Positions 42,288 through 50,381 of a DNA stretch of 58,343 nucleotides are shown piece after piece. Every line of letters begins with the position of its first letter. Within the stretch, counting starts at the first letter, position 1. Made by a program: the position numbers and the translations under genes. This DNA comes from Nanobdellota archaeon (GTDB taxonomy: Archaea > Nanobdellota > Nanobdellia > Woesearchaeales > JAGLXL01), in contig JAGLXL010000007.1 of assembly GCA_023132895.1 (NCBI GenBank), positions 1 to 58,343 of the forward strand, given 5' to 3'. The notes under the pieces were generated by a model that did no database searches, was not told the origin of the DNA, and was given only the letters and a program-made list of their open reading frames with translations.

Positions 42288-42322
42288 GAGAAATGGGATA
42301 AATTTTTGAGAAAATGGGATAA
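42288..42322. promoter_or_regulatory. Two direct ATGGGATAA repeats, 21 bp apart, in the gatE promoter
   Basis: ATGGGATAA occurs at 42293-42301 and 42314-42322, each preceded by GAGAA(A)A. The period of 21 bases is two helical turns. They lie just upstream of the gatE TATA box (ATTATTTAAAG, about 42338) and of the opposite TATA box (TATATA, about 42273). The same core is found inverted at 38381-38388. Confidence 0.45.
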
Positions 42323-42369
42323 CCAAATTATTCCAAAATTATTTAAAGAGAAATAGTTTTTTAGTGGCT

Positions 42370-43779
42370 ATGGATTATAAAAAGTTAGGCTTTAAAGCGG
42401 GTCTTGAGATTCATCAACAGTTAGATTCTCATAAGCTTTTTTGTAATTGTCCATCTGTTTTACGTGATGATAAACCAGACTTGAAAATAATGAGAACCCT
42501 TAGAGCTGTTCCTGGAGAACATGGTGAGATAGACGTGGCAGCTTTTTATGAACAGTTGAAAGGAAAATACTTTATTTATGAGTCTTACTATGATGTAAAT
42601 TGTGAGGTGGAGCTTGACGAAGCCCCCCCTTATCCGATTAATGAGGATGCTTTGAAGATTGGTTTAACAGTAGCAAAGATGATGCATTGTGAAACTCCTG
42701 ATAAAGTGCAGGTGATGAGAAAGACAGTGGTTGATGGTTCTAATACAAGTGGTTTTCAAAGAACGGTTTTGATTGGCAAAGACGGCTGGATTAAAGTTAA
42801 CAAGAAAAAAATAGGAATTAATTTTTTGATTTTAGAAGAAGATGCAGCTCGGAGGACGGCTGAAGATGATCATTCAGTTACCTATCGATTAGATAGATTA
42901 GGAATTCCAATGTTAGAAGTTGTAACTGCGCCTGATATGAAAACAGCTGATGAGGTCAAGGAGACGGCCAAAGTAATTGGAATGTTATTGAGGTCAACAG
43001 GAAAGATGAGGAGAGGGATTGGTACTATCAGACAAGATGTTAATATTTCAATCAAAGACCATGAAAGAGTTGAAATGAAAGGTGTTCAAGATTTAAGAGT
43101 GATGCATAAATATATTGAAAAGGAAGTTAAACGGCAGATTGAAACAAAAGGCAAGGAAAAACCTCATGTCAGGAATGTGAAGCCGGATTTTAGTTCTAAA
43201 TTTTTAAGGCCACTGCCTGGGGCAGCGCGGATGTATCCAGAGACAGACATTCCTATGGTCAAACCGGATTTGAAAGGTATTAAAGTAGTGGAATTAATCC
43301 AAGAAAAAACAAAAAGATTTGAAAAATTAGGTTTGGGCAAGGATTTAGCGCCATTAGTAGCTGGTTCTGAAAGAGCTGAGTTGTTTGAAGAATTAGTCAA
43401 GAAGTATAAGAAAATCAAGCCTGGTTTTATTGCTGAAACATTGACTGGAACTTTAGCAGAATTAAAAAGAGATTATCAAATTGAGGGAGTAAGTGATAGT
43501 GATTTGAAAAAGGTTTTTGAGTATTTGAATGAAGGCAAGATACACAAAGACATTATTCTGTCTGTCTTAGTTGATATGGCTAAAGATCAATTTGAGATTA
43601 AGAAATATGAAGGATTGGAGACTGAGGATTTGCATGAAGAATTAATGGCAGTGATTAAAGAAAATAAAGGCGCTCCATTCGGGGCTTTGATGGGCCAAGC
43701 CATGGCAAAATTAAAAGGTAAGGCTTCTGGTGAGAAAGTAGCGAAGATGCTGAAAGAGTTAATGGAAAAAGGTCATTAA
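42370..43779 (+). CDS. gatE: Glutamyl-tRNA(Gln) amidotransferase subunit E, short form
   Basis: From ATG 42370 469 residues (GTG at 42364 is possible). GatB/GatE cradle motifs: LEIHQQLDSHKLFCNCPS, DVNCEVELDEAPPYPIN, VDGSNTSGFQRT, YRLDRLGIPMLEV, and LRPLPGAARMYPETDIP; helical tail to the end. Archaeal GatE normally has about 600 or more residues because an AspRS-like GAD domain interrupts the cradle before LRPLPG. Here that domain is absent, leaving a short VRNVKPDFSSKF link. It works with GatD (19207-20484) to make Gln-tRNA from Glu-tRNA. Confidence 0.92.
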   Translation: MDYKKLGFKAGLEIHQQLDSHKLFCNCPSVLRDDKPDLKIMRTLRAVPGEHGEIDVAAFYEQLKGKYFIYESYYDVNCEVELDEAPPYPINEDALKIGLTVAKMMHCETPDKVQVMRKTVVDGSNTSGFQRTVLIGKDGWIKVNKKKIGINFLILEEDAARRTAEDDHSVTYRLDRLGIPMLEVVTAPDMKTADEVKETAKVIGMLLRSTGKMRRGIGTIRQDVNISIKDHERVEMKGVQDLRVMHKYIEKEVKRQIETKGKEKPHVRNVKPDFSSKFLRPLPGAARMYPETDIPMVKPDLKGIKVVELIQEKTKRFEKLGLGKDLAPLVAGSERAELFEELVKKYKKIKPGFIAETLTGTLAELKRDYQIEGVSDSDLKKVFEYLNEGKIHKDIILSVLVDMAKDQFEIKKYEGLETEDLHEELMAVIKENKGAPFGALMGQAMAKLKGKASGEKVAKMLKELMEKGH

Positions 43780-43785
43780 AATTCT

Positions 43786-43950
43786 GGTTGAAACCTACTC
43801 GCTCGCATAGCCCAACCACTGGAAATTCTTAATGGGCTAACATTGTTGTTTGACAATTAGAATATTTGCTCGCTGGCCACGGTAAAGCAAAGCTTTACCT
43901 GGGTTTACTTCACTTCGTGCCGTAAACCATAAATGGTGTAGGTTTCAACC
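43786..43950. repeat. Structured intergenic element, family I, copy 1
   Basis: GGTTGAAACCTAC (43786-43798) and GTAGGTTTCAACC (43938-43950) are perfect 13-bp ends. Inside are TAGCCCA (43808-43814) with TGGGCTA (43833-43839), TTGT-TTG-ACAA, GGTAAAGC-AAA-GCTTTACC (43881-43899) and GGTTTAC/GTAAACC (43902-43928). The part up to about 43875 aligns with 54486-54566, including an equal 18-base loop and compensatory changes in the 7-bp stem. It fills the space between convergent gatE and transaldolase genes. Confidence 0.7.
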
Positions 43951-43958
43951 CAAGACTA

Positions 43959-44768
43959 TTATTTTAATAATTTAATATATTCTTTGGGTGCGTCTGCGGT
44001 GAATTTAGCCATGCCTTCTTGTGTTTTGTAATGGGTGAGAAGTTCTTTGAAGATTTTGTATGGGACTGTGGCGATGTCTGCGCCAACTAAGGCAGCTTCC
44101 CGGGCTTGCCTGGCATTTCTGATAGAGGCAGCTAGAACTTCAGAATGAATGTTGTGTTTTCTGAAGATTTCAACGATTTGTTTGACTAAATCAATGCCTG
44201 AGATGACACCATTGTCTTCTAAAGCTTGGCCATTTTCAAACCAGCCTAAAGCAGGGAAATAATCTGTTTTTTCAAAGTCAATGTTGTGGTTTTTTCTGAT
44301 GTAGTCATCGATTCTACCGGCAAAAGGTGAAACAAAAGCAGCACCAGCTTTAGCTGCCAATAAAGCTTGTTCTGGTGTGAAGATTAAAGTGCAATTGACT
44401 GGAATGTTGGCTTTGGTTAAGGTCTTGATGGCTTTAATGCCGTCAAATTCCTGCCCTTTGCTTTTTTCAAAGACTGGATTGACTGGAATTTTGATGTAAA
44501 CATTTTTAGCAACTGGGTTGAACATTTTGTAAATCTTTTTGCCTTGGTCAACCATGCTGGGGTAATCTGTTTCTATGACTTCCATGCTGACTGGTGTGCC
44601 TCGGGCTAATTTGAGAAGTTTTTTCATGTAATCAAGCATTTTTATTTTTTTCTTTTGCTCAACTACTTTTTTGACTAAAGAAGGATTCATGGTGATGCCG
44701 TCACAAACACCAGCGTGATAAAGTTCTTCTGCTTCTTCATAAATTGCAGAATCTAAGAAAAGTTTCAT
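43959..44768 (-). CDS. tal: Transaldolase family protein
   Basis: A 269-residue TIM barrel of the small transaldolase/fructose-6-phosphate aldolase type: LFLDSA start, DGITMNPSLVKK, Schiff-base Lys in NVYIKIPV, NCTLIFTPEQALLAAKAGA, VSPFAGRIDDY and EVLAASIRNARQ. It is slightly longer than TalC/FSA (about 220) because of an insertion after the phosphate-loop region. It moves dihydroxyacetone units in the non-oxidative pentose phosphate pathway. It overlaps the transketolase C-subunit gene by four bases. Confidence 0.9.
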   Translation of the reverse strand: MKLFLDSAIYEEAEELYHAGVCDGITMNPSLVKKVVEQKKKIKMLDYMKKLLKLARGTPVSMEVIETDYPSMVDQGKKIYKMFNPVAKNVYIKIPVNPVFEKSKGQEFDGIKAIKTLTKANIPVNCTLIFTPEQALLAAKAGAAFVSPFAGRIDDYIRKNHNIDFEKTDYFPALGWFENGQALEDNGVISGIDLVKQIVEIFRKHNIHSEVLAASIRNARQAREAALVGADIATVPYKIFKELLTHYKTQEGMAKFTADAPKEYIKLLK

Positions 44769-45670
44769 TTTTTGACCTCTCTGATGATGGCTTGATGGTC
44801 AAGGCCGTGTTTTCTTAAGAGTTCTTCTGGTTTGCCGCTTTCACCAAAACTGTTGTTGACGCCCAAACGAGTTATTTTAGTGGGATAGTTTTCTGAAAGA
44901 ACTTCGGCGACAGCACTGCCAAGGCCGCCATTGATCTGATGGTCTTCTAAAGTAATGATTCTTTTGGTTTTTTTAGCGGTTTTGATGATTAAATTTTTGT
45001 CGATTGGTTTGATAGTGTGGAGGTTAATAACTTCGATGCTATATTTTTTCTTTAAGATGTCAGCAGCTAACAAGGCTTCATGTAAAATAGGGCCACAGCC
45101 AATAATAGAAATGTCTTGGCCTGGTTTTAGAACAATGCCTTTTCCTAATTGGAATTTGCCTTTGGAAATGATTTCAGATTTTGGTCTGGTTAAGCGAATG
45201 TAAACCGGGCCTTTGATTTGTGCTGCTGCTTTGACTGCTTGTTTAGCTTCTTTGAAATCACAAGGAACAATAACTATAGTGTTAGGCAAAGCACGCATGA
45301 TAGCAATGTCTTCTAAGGCCTGATGGGTTGCTCCATCTGGGCCAGTGATAAGGCCGCAATGGGTGGCGACAAGTTTGACATTAGCATTGTTATAGCAGAT
45401 ACTTTGCCTGATATGGTCTAAACAACGATTAGGCATGAAAACACCAAAAGTTGAAGCAAAGGGAATTTTGCCTTCTAGAGCAAGACCAGTAGCCATGCCA
45501 ACCATATTGGCTTCGGCAACTCCGCATTGGAAAAATCTTTTTGGGAATTTCTTTTCAAATTCAGCTAAACGAACACTGGGTGTTAAATCAGCTGTTAAGG
45601 CTACTATATTTTTATTTTTTTTAGCTAATTCGACAATTGCTTCTCCAAAACCATCTCGAGTTGATTTCAT
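44765..45670 (-). CDS. Transketolase, C-terminal subunit
   Basis: From ATG 45670 301 residues (a longer start at 45727 would lie inside the previous gene). Pyrimidine-binding domain with RDGFGEAIVELAKKN, VALTADLTPSVRL, FQCGVAEANMVGMATGLAL and the THCGLITGPDGATHQALED segment (broken here as THCGLITG, PDGATHQALED), then a transketolase C domain (VYIRLTRPKSE, ITLEDHQINGGLGSAVAEVL). Archaeal transketolase is often split in two genes, as here. Confidence 0.93.
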   Translation of the reverse strand: MKSTRDGFGEAIVELAKKNKNIVALTADLTPSVRLAEFEKKFPKRFFQCGVAEANMVGMATGLALEGKIPFASTFGVFMPNRCLDHIRQSICYNNANVKLVATHCGLITGPDGATHQALEDIAIMRALPNTIVIVPCDFKEAKQAVKAAAQIKGPVYIRLTRPKSEIISKGKFQLGKGIVLKPGQDISIIGCGPILHEALLAADILKKKYSIEVINLHTIKPIDKNLIIKTAKKTKRIITLEDHQINGGLGSAVAEVLSENYPTKITRLGVNNSFGESGKPEELLRKHGLDHQAIIREVKK

Positions 45671-46467
45671 TGGAGTTCCTCTAAAGCTTGGGTAACTTCT
45701 TCTCCTTGGGGAGCTTTGCCGTGCCATTGATGCTTGCCTTCCATAAAAGAGACGCCTTTGCCAGGAATAACATGAGCAATAATAATTTTAGGTTTACCTT
45801 TGATTTTTTTAGCTTGATTGACAGTGCTGATGATTTGATTGAAATTATGGCCGTTGATTTCAAAGACCTTCCAGCCAAAGGACTGATATTTTTGTTTTAA
45901 AGGTTCTAAAGGCCATACTTTTTCTGTGTGGCCGCTGATTTGGATTTTATTCCTATCGAGAATGAAGATAAGATTGTCTAATTTGTATTTGTGGGCAGCA
46001 CTGACAGCTTCCCAGGTTGAACCTTCATCATGTTCGCCATCAGAAGTAATGCAAAAAATGAAATGATGTTTTTTGTCTAATTTAGCTGCCAAAGCCATGC
46101 CAACGGCGACATTAACTCCTTGTCCTAAAGAGCCAGTACTAGCTTCTAAAGCAGGTAGATCATGGAAAGAAGGATGTCCTTGGAGTTTTGATTTGAATTT
46201 TCTGAGAGTGGATAAGGTTTTGACTGGAAAATAACCTGTTCTGGCCATGCAGGCATATCTGACCGGCACAATATGGCCGTTAGAAAGGATTAAACGGTCT
46301 CTGTGGTCCCACAGTGGTTTTTTGGGATCGTGTTTAAGAATTTTGAAATACAAGGCAGTCATGACATCAGCCATGCCTAAAGAGCCGGCAGAATGACCAG
46401 AACCTGCTTCAGCTAACATTCTGATAATGTCTTGCCGGATGATTTTGGCTGTTTGTTCTAGTTTCAT
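45667..46467 (-). CDS. Transketolase, N-terminal subunit
   Basis: A 266-residue thiamine-diphosphate-binding half: GSGHSAGSLGMADVMTALYF, ALEASTGSLGQGVNVAVGMA, and the ThDP motif CITSDGEHDEGSTWEA running to RNKIQISG. With the adjacent C subunit it makes a full transketolase. The ATGA overlap couples their translation. The gene is preceded by a 130-base spacer with a family II palindromic element (46479-46567). Confidence 0.94.
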   Translation of the reverse strand: MKLEQTAKIIRQDIIRMLAEAGSGHSAGSLGMADVMTALYFKILKHDPKKPLWDHRDRLILSNGHIVPVRYACMARTGYFPVKTLSTLRKFKSKLQGHPSFHDLPALEASTGSLGQGVNVAVGMALAAKLDKKHHFIFCITSDGEHDEGSTWEAVSAAHKYKLDNLIFILDRNKIQISGHTEKVWPLEPLKQKYQSFGWKVFEINGHNFNQIISTVNQAKKIKGKPKIIIAHVIPGKGVSFMEGKHQWHGKAPQGEEVTQALEELQ

Positions 46468-46478
46468 TTTAAGTACAG

Positions 46479-46567
46479 AGAATTGCGCTGATTATTTGAT
46501 TTCATAAAAATCAGAGATTTTTAGGACACCAGAAATCTTCGATTTCTGCGTGTATTGGCGCAATTCT
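46479..46567. repeat. Palindrome-rich intergenic element, family II core
   Basis: Outer arms AGAATTGCGC (46479-46488) and GCGCAATTCT (46558-46567) are perfect. Inside are AAAAATC-AGA-GATTTTT (46506-46522), the core AGGACACC, and AGAAATC-TTCG-ATTTCT (46531-46548), followed by GTGT. The segment 46513-46536 matches 3958-3981 at 21 of 24 positions, and the order hairpin-GGACACC-hairpin-GTGT is the same. Confidence 0.6.
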
Positions 46568-46597
46568 GGTATCATAAATTGCAGATGATTTAATAAA

Positions 46598-47161
46598 TTA
46601 ACCACTGCAATTTAGATATCGGGCGAGCTTTTCAAAGGCCTGCTTGCGGTGATTGCCTTTGTTTTTAGCTTCTGGCAGTTCTGCCCAGGTTTTGGAATAT
46701 CCTTGGGGAATAAAAATCTTGTCATAAGGAAGACCGGGAAGGGCGGCTTTTTTAGAGATGGATTTTGAGACTTGGCCATGGAAAATACCGGAAAAAGATT
46801 TGGGTTTTCCACTTGGTGTGCAGTAAGCGGCGACGGTCATGAAGTAGGCATTTCGATTTTTGTTTTTTAATAAAGTGTAGAGACCTTTTAATCCAATAGC
46901 ATCGTAAATGAATTTTGGATGGGCGCCGGGGAAGTTATGATAGGCTTTGAGGAAAAAACCTGTGTCTTCACAGACAATTGGTTTTTTTAATTTTTTGGCG
47001 AGGTTTTTAGCTGCGTCTTCAGCAATCTCTTTGATGGAATTTGATTTGATTTCTGGTTTGTCTATTTTGATTTGCTTGACTTTGATGTTGAATTGGCTCA
47101 TGATTTGTTTGACTTCTATGAATTTGCCTTGGTTGCCGGTGACAAAGTAAATGGTTTTCAT
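46598..47161 (-). CDS. XTP/dITP diphosphatase (HAM1/RdgB family)
   Basis: A 187-residue house-cleaning enzyme that removes non-canonical purine NTPs. Motifs: VTGNQGKFIEVKQIM, VCEDTGFFLKAYHNFPGAHP, GIFHGQVS, GLPYDKIFIPQGYSKTWAEL and KNKGNHRKQAFEKLARYL (N in place of the usual S before HR). Length is normal for archaea. It overlaps the cupin gene by four bases. Confidence 0.92.
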   Translation of the reverse strand: MKTIYFVTGNQGKFIEVKQIMSQFNIKVKQIKIDKPEIKSNSIKEIAEDAAKNLAKKLKKPIVCEDTGFFLKAYHNFPGAHPKFIYDAIGLKGLYTLLKNKNRNAYFMTVAAYCTPSGKPKSFSGIFHGQVSKSISKKAALPGLPYDKIFIPQGYSKTWAELPEAKNKGNHRKQAFEKLARYLNCSG

Positions 47162-47532
47162 TTTTGGTAATCTCTGACAGTGTCTTGGTCATATTTGTCA
47201 GGTTGGTTTTTTAATTCCAATAAAATAAAATCAGTCAATCCCTTGACTTCATGGTAAATTTTAGCAGGAATTTTAATGAGTGTGTTTTCTTCGATAATTT
47301 CTGTTTTGTTTTCTTTGGTTTTAATATCTTCGACATATAATTCAACTTTACCTTGAGCCAAAAAAAAGATTTCTGGATTTTTTGATTTAGATTTGCCAAG
47401 ATGGTAATGGGCTCCGCTAATTGAACCTTTTTTTCTTTTGAGGACGAGGACATGACTGCCGCTTTTGAATTCAAAGATTTCTCCTCTTTGGTCCTGGCTT
47501 TTGGGTTTGATTTTTTTAATTTCGCAGAGCAT
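47158..47532 (-). CDS. Cupin-domain protein
   Basis: A 124-residue single cupin: motif 1 GAHYHLGKSK...NPEIFFLAQGKVELYV (two His and Glu), motif 2 LIKIPAKIYHEV (His). This is close to sugar-nucleotide isomerase-like cupins (WxcM/FdtA type), but substrate is not clear. It overlaps rpe by 17 bases, so a role with phosphosugars is plausible. All usual metal ligands are present. Confidence 0.75.
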   Translation of the reverse strand: MLCEIKKIKPKSQDQRGEIFEFKSGSHVLVLKRKKGSISGAHYHLGKSKSKNPEIFFLAQGKVELYVEDIKTKENKTEIIEENTLIKIPAKIYHEVKGLTDFILLELKNQPDKYDQDTVRDYQK

Positions 47533-48136
47533 TTTTTAATTCTTTGATTGATTTTTTGACATCTTTGCTTTTTTGGAGATAAGAACCGACACAAAAAGTA
47601 TCTGCTCCTGCTCTTTTTGCTAGAGGGATGGTAGTTGGATTCATGCCGCCGTCAACTTGGACAGTGATTTTTTTATTGATTTTTTTGATTTGTTTTATTT
47701 TTTCTAAAGGTTTAGGGAGGAATTTGCTGCCGTAGAAACCAGGATTGACTGTGAGGATAGTGACTTGGTTGATTTGTTTGAGATAGCGACTTATTTTTTT
47801 GACTGGAGTTCTTGGTTTGAGAGCGAGACCGACTTTTTTCCTTTTTGATTTGATGAGTTTGATTATTTTTGGAATGTTTTTAACTGGTTCGACATGAAAG
47901 ATGATTTTGTTGACTTTTTTTCCATGCTGTTCAATCCATTTTTCCGGTTGGTTGACCATGAGATGGGCTTCGTATTTGAGGCCTTTGGGGAGTTTGAAAT
48001 TGAATTGAAAACTTTTGTTATTGGCGAACTGGCCATCGACAACATCAAGTTGTAAAGTTTTGGCATAGCGACTGACTTTTTTTATTCTTTTTTCCAAATC
48101 TTTTTGAGAATTACTGACGACTGTAGGGATGATCAT
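47516..48136 (-). CDS. rpe: Ribulose-phosphate 3-epimerase
   Basis: A 206-residue TIM barrel: IIPTVVSNSQKDLEKRI, LQLDVVDGQFANNKSF, YEAHLMVNQPEKWI, IFHVEPVKN, VTILTVNPGFYGSKFL, and the VQVDGGMNPTTIPLAKRAGAD segment split as VQVDGGMNPTT and AGADTFCVGS. Metal ligands His, Asp and His are in place. It interconverts ribulose-5-P and xylulose-5-P. It overlaps rpiB by four bases. Confidence 0.93.
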   Translation of the reverse strand: MIIPTVVSNSQKDLEKRIKKVSRYAKTLQLDVVDGQFANNKSFQFNFKLPKGLKYEAHLMVNQPEKWIEQHGKKVNKIIFHVEPVKNIPKIIKLIKSKRKKVGLALKPRTPVKKISRYLKQINQVTILTVNPGFYGSKFLPKPLEKIKQIKKINKKITVQVDGGMNPTTIPLAKRAGADTFCVGSYLQKSKDVKKSIKELKNALRN

Positions 48137-48588
48137 TTAAGATTACCTTTTTCTATTTTTTTTAGTTTTTTTATTCTTCGGATATATTTCTTTTTCTTAG
48201 AAAATTTTGAATTTAGCCAAGTTTTAACTATATTTTGAGCAACTTTTTCTTTGAGATAACCTGGAAAACAAATTATATTGGCATCGCCATGTTTTTTAGC
48301 ATGCTCGGCTGTATTTTTGTCATAAGCGTAATAGGCTCTGGTTCCCTTGACTTTGTTGGCGGCCACGCACATACCTTGTCCTGTGCCGCAGATGAGAATT
48401 CCTTTATTTTTGGATTTGACGACTGCTTTAGAGACTTTATAAGCAAAATCAGTAAAGTCATCATCTTTTTGATAAACTAAATTTCCTTGGTCTAAGACAG
48501 TATAGCCTAATTTTTTTAAATAAGATTTTATTTTTTCTTTTAATTTGAAACCAGCATGGTCTGCGCCAATGTAAACTATTTTAGCCAT
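48133..48588 (-). CDS. rpiB: Ribose-5-phosphate isomerase B (RpiB/LacAB family)
   Basis: A 151-residue protein with YIGADHAGFKLKEKIKSYL, DFTDFAYKVSKAV, and ICGTGQGMCVAANKVKGTRA, where the active Cys of RpiB is kept. It interconverts ribose-5-P and ribulose-5-P and so provides the substrate of Rpe. Most archaea use RpiA, so RpiB fits a DPANN or bacterial-type pathway. The start overlaps the aldolase gene by 13 bases. Confidence 0.92.
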   Translation of the reverse strand: MAKIVYIGADHAGFKLKEKIKSYLKKLGYTVLDQGNLVYQKDDDFTDFAYKVSKAVVKSKNKGILICGTGQGMCVAANKVKGTRAYYAYDKNTAEHAKKHGDANIICFPGYLKEKVAQNIVKTWLNSKFSKKKKYIRRIKKLKKIEKGNLK

Positions 48589-49358
48589 TTTAGTGCATCC
48601 TTGACTTTGGCATTATCAAAAATTAGTGATTTAAGGGCTTTGGTGATTTTCAAAGGTTTTTCTGACTGCCAGATGTTCCTGCCAATGGCCATGCCACTGG
48701 CACCAGCATCCATAAAATCTCTAACATGTCTGAGATATTTTTCACCTAGTTCTATACCAGGTCCTCCAGAAACAATTAATTTGGCTTTGCCAGCATTTTG
48801 AACAACCCATTTGTATCCTTCTTTATCATTGTTGTATTTAACTTTGACAACGTCTGCGCCTAATTCTAAACCAGTCCTAGCAGCATAAGCTAAAATGTCT
48901 GTGGTGAGGTCGTCTTTGACGAATCTTCCCCGAGGATAAACCCAAACAATGACTGGTAAAGAATAATCATGGGCTTCTTCTACAATCTTACCAAATTCTT
49001 TGAACATTTCTCTTTCGTGTTCACTACCTAAGTAAATGGTGTAGCCGACTGCATCTGCCTGCAGTTTAACTGCTCTTTTCACAGAACAATTCTGAACTGA
49101 AATAGGCTCGATCTTAGGAATCTTGCCTTTGGCATTTAATTTGATAACTAAAGGGACTGTTTTTTTATGATGTTCAATGTAATGATGAGCAATTCCAGCC
49201 TGGCAAACAAAAGCATTGAATTTTCCTTTAATCGCAAGGTCGATAACATACTGCGGATCAACATTAACCAAATTAAAATCTGTAGGGCTGTGTTCAATGC
49301 CATGGTCATAGGGTAAGATTAGAGATTTACCATTTTTGAAGATTGGATTAAGTTTCAT
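48576..49358 (-). CDS. fba: Archaeal class I fructose-bisphosphate aldolase (DhnA family)
   Basis: A 260-residue TIM barrel: LILPYDHGIEHSPTDF, AVGYTIYLGSEHEREM, VWVYPRGRF, Schiff-base Lys in ADVVKVKYNND, VSGGPGIE and SGMAIGRNIWQ. It splits fructose-1,6-bisphosphate or makes it for gluconeogenesis. It stands three bases after the PfkB kinase gene, which could make its substrate. Confidence 0.92.
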   Translation of the reverse strand: MKLNPIFKNGKSLILPYDHGIEHSPTDFNLVNVDPQYVIDLAIKGKFNAFVCQAGIAHHYIEHHKKTVPLVIKLNAKGKIPKIEPISVQNCSVKRAVKLQADAVGYTIYLGSEHEREMFKEFGKIVEEAHDYSLPVIVWVYPRGRFVKDDLTTDILAYAARTGLELGADVVKVKYNNDKEGYKWVVQNAGKAKLIVSGGPGIELGEKYLRHVRDFMDAGASGMAIGRNIWQSEKPLKITKALKSLIFDNAKVKDALKWLK

Positions 49359-49361
49359 TTT

Positions 49362-50333
49362 TCACCTCGTCAAGCACTTTTTCTTGGTTAACTTGGTGTG
49401 GTGTTTCTTAGTGAACCTTTCTGCTTCTTTCCAAGTCAATAATTTATGTTTAGTACCATAATGTTGAATAACTGATGCTGAATTGGCATTGCCGAATTTA
49501 AGGGCTTTTTCAATGTTTTTTGTTTTGAGATAAACTGCGAGGAAGGCTGAAGTAAAAGCATCGCCAGCTCCGGCAGTGTGGGTAATCTTGACTTTGTAAG
49601 GTTTGGCGTGGTAGAGATATTGGTTGTCATAGGCATTGACACCCTTTTTACCTTCGGTGATGATGACTAGTTTTGGACCTAGCTTCATTAATTGCATTGA
49701 AAGTGTTTTGATATTATTTGATTTAGTTTGGAGAAGTTTTTTTGCTTCTTCTCGGTTGAGGACAAGGATAGTGGTGGCTTTGAGAATTGGCTTGAGAAAG
49801 TTTTTGCCTTTTTTTGCCAAGTAGGATGAAGGGTTGAATAAAAGCTGGATATTGTTTTGTTTGGTGTAGTTGGCTATCTTGATTGCAGTCTGGAAAGATT
49901 TTTTTAAGAGAGTGGCCATATAAATCCATTTGATATCTTTTAATTGGTTTTTGTTGATGTCTTTCCATTCCAGATGGTCTGAAGCGCCTTTGAAAGTGTA
50001 TAATACACGGTCGGATTCTTTTGTTGAACTGAGGATGGCTGAGAAAGAAGTGCGGTGATGTTTGTCAATAACTTCGAGGCATTTGACTTTGTCTTGTTTG
50101 AGTTCTTTGGTGATAAGTTCTCCGTCATGGTCATGGCCAACTTTGAAAAGAGCTTTGACTTTGAGGCCCATTTTGCTGAGAGCAGTGGCTGGATTATTAG
50201 CTCCACCGCCAGTATGTTTTTCTAGATTTTCAATGAGAACTTTTTCACCTAGTTTGATATCTTTGGTTCTTTTGGCATAATCAATAAAGACATCAATTGT
50301 AGCTGAACCTACGCATAAAACGTCATATGGCAT
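49362..50333 (-). CDS. PfkB-family sugar kinase
   Basis: A 323-residue ribokinase-like kinase: VGSATIDVFID start, HTGGGANNPATALSKMG, and the C-terminal signature ITHTAGAGDAFTSAFLAVYL with catalytic Asp. The substrate is not fixed by sequence; 6-phosphofructokinase activity would link it to the FBP aldolase next to it, while ribose or a nucleoside is also possible. It heads the operon; TTATAAAATA (50355-50364) is the likely TATA box and AGAGG the ribosome binding site. Confidence 0.85.
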   Translation of the reverse strand: MPYDVLCVGSATIDVFIDYAKRTKDIKLGEKVLIENLEKHTGGGANNPATALSKMGLKVKALFKVGHDHDGELITKELKQDKVKCLEVIDKHHRTSFSAILSSTKESDRVLYTFKGASDHLEWKDINKNQLKDIKWIYMATLLKKSFQTAIKIANYTKQNNIQLLFNPSSYLAKKGKNFLKPILKATTILVLNREEAKKLLQTKSNNIKTLSMQLMKLGPKLVIITEGKKGVNAYDNQYLYHAKPYKVKITHTAGAGDAFTSAFLAVYLKTKNIEKALKFGNANSASVIQHYGTKHKLLTWKEAERFTKKHHTKLTKKKCLTR

Positions 50334-50381
50334 TTTTTTCCTCTCTTTTTTTATTTTATAACCTCTTTTTTCTTATAAAGC

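Noticed and set aside
43786-43950. Classical transposon or MITE with target duplications
   Set aside because: The 13-bp ends differ between the two family I copies, no target-site duplication is seen, and inner stems covary; a structured RNA fits better, though a palindromic mobile element is not excluded.
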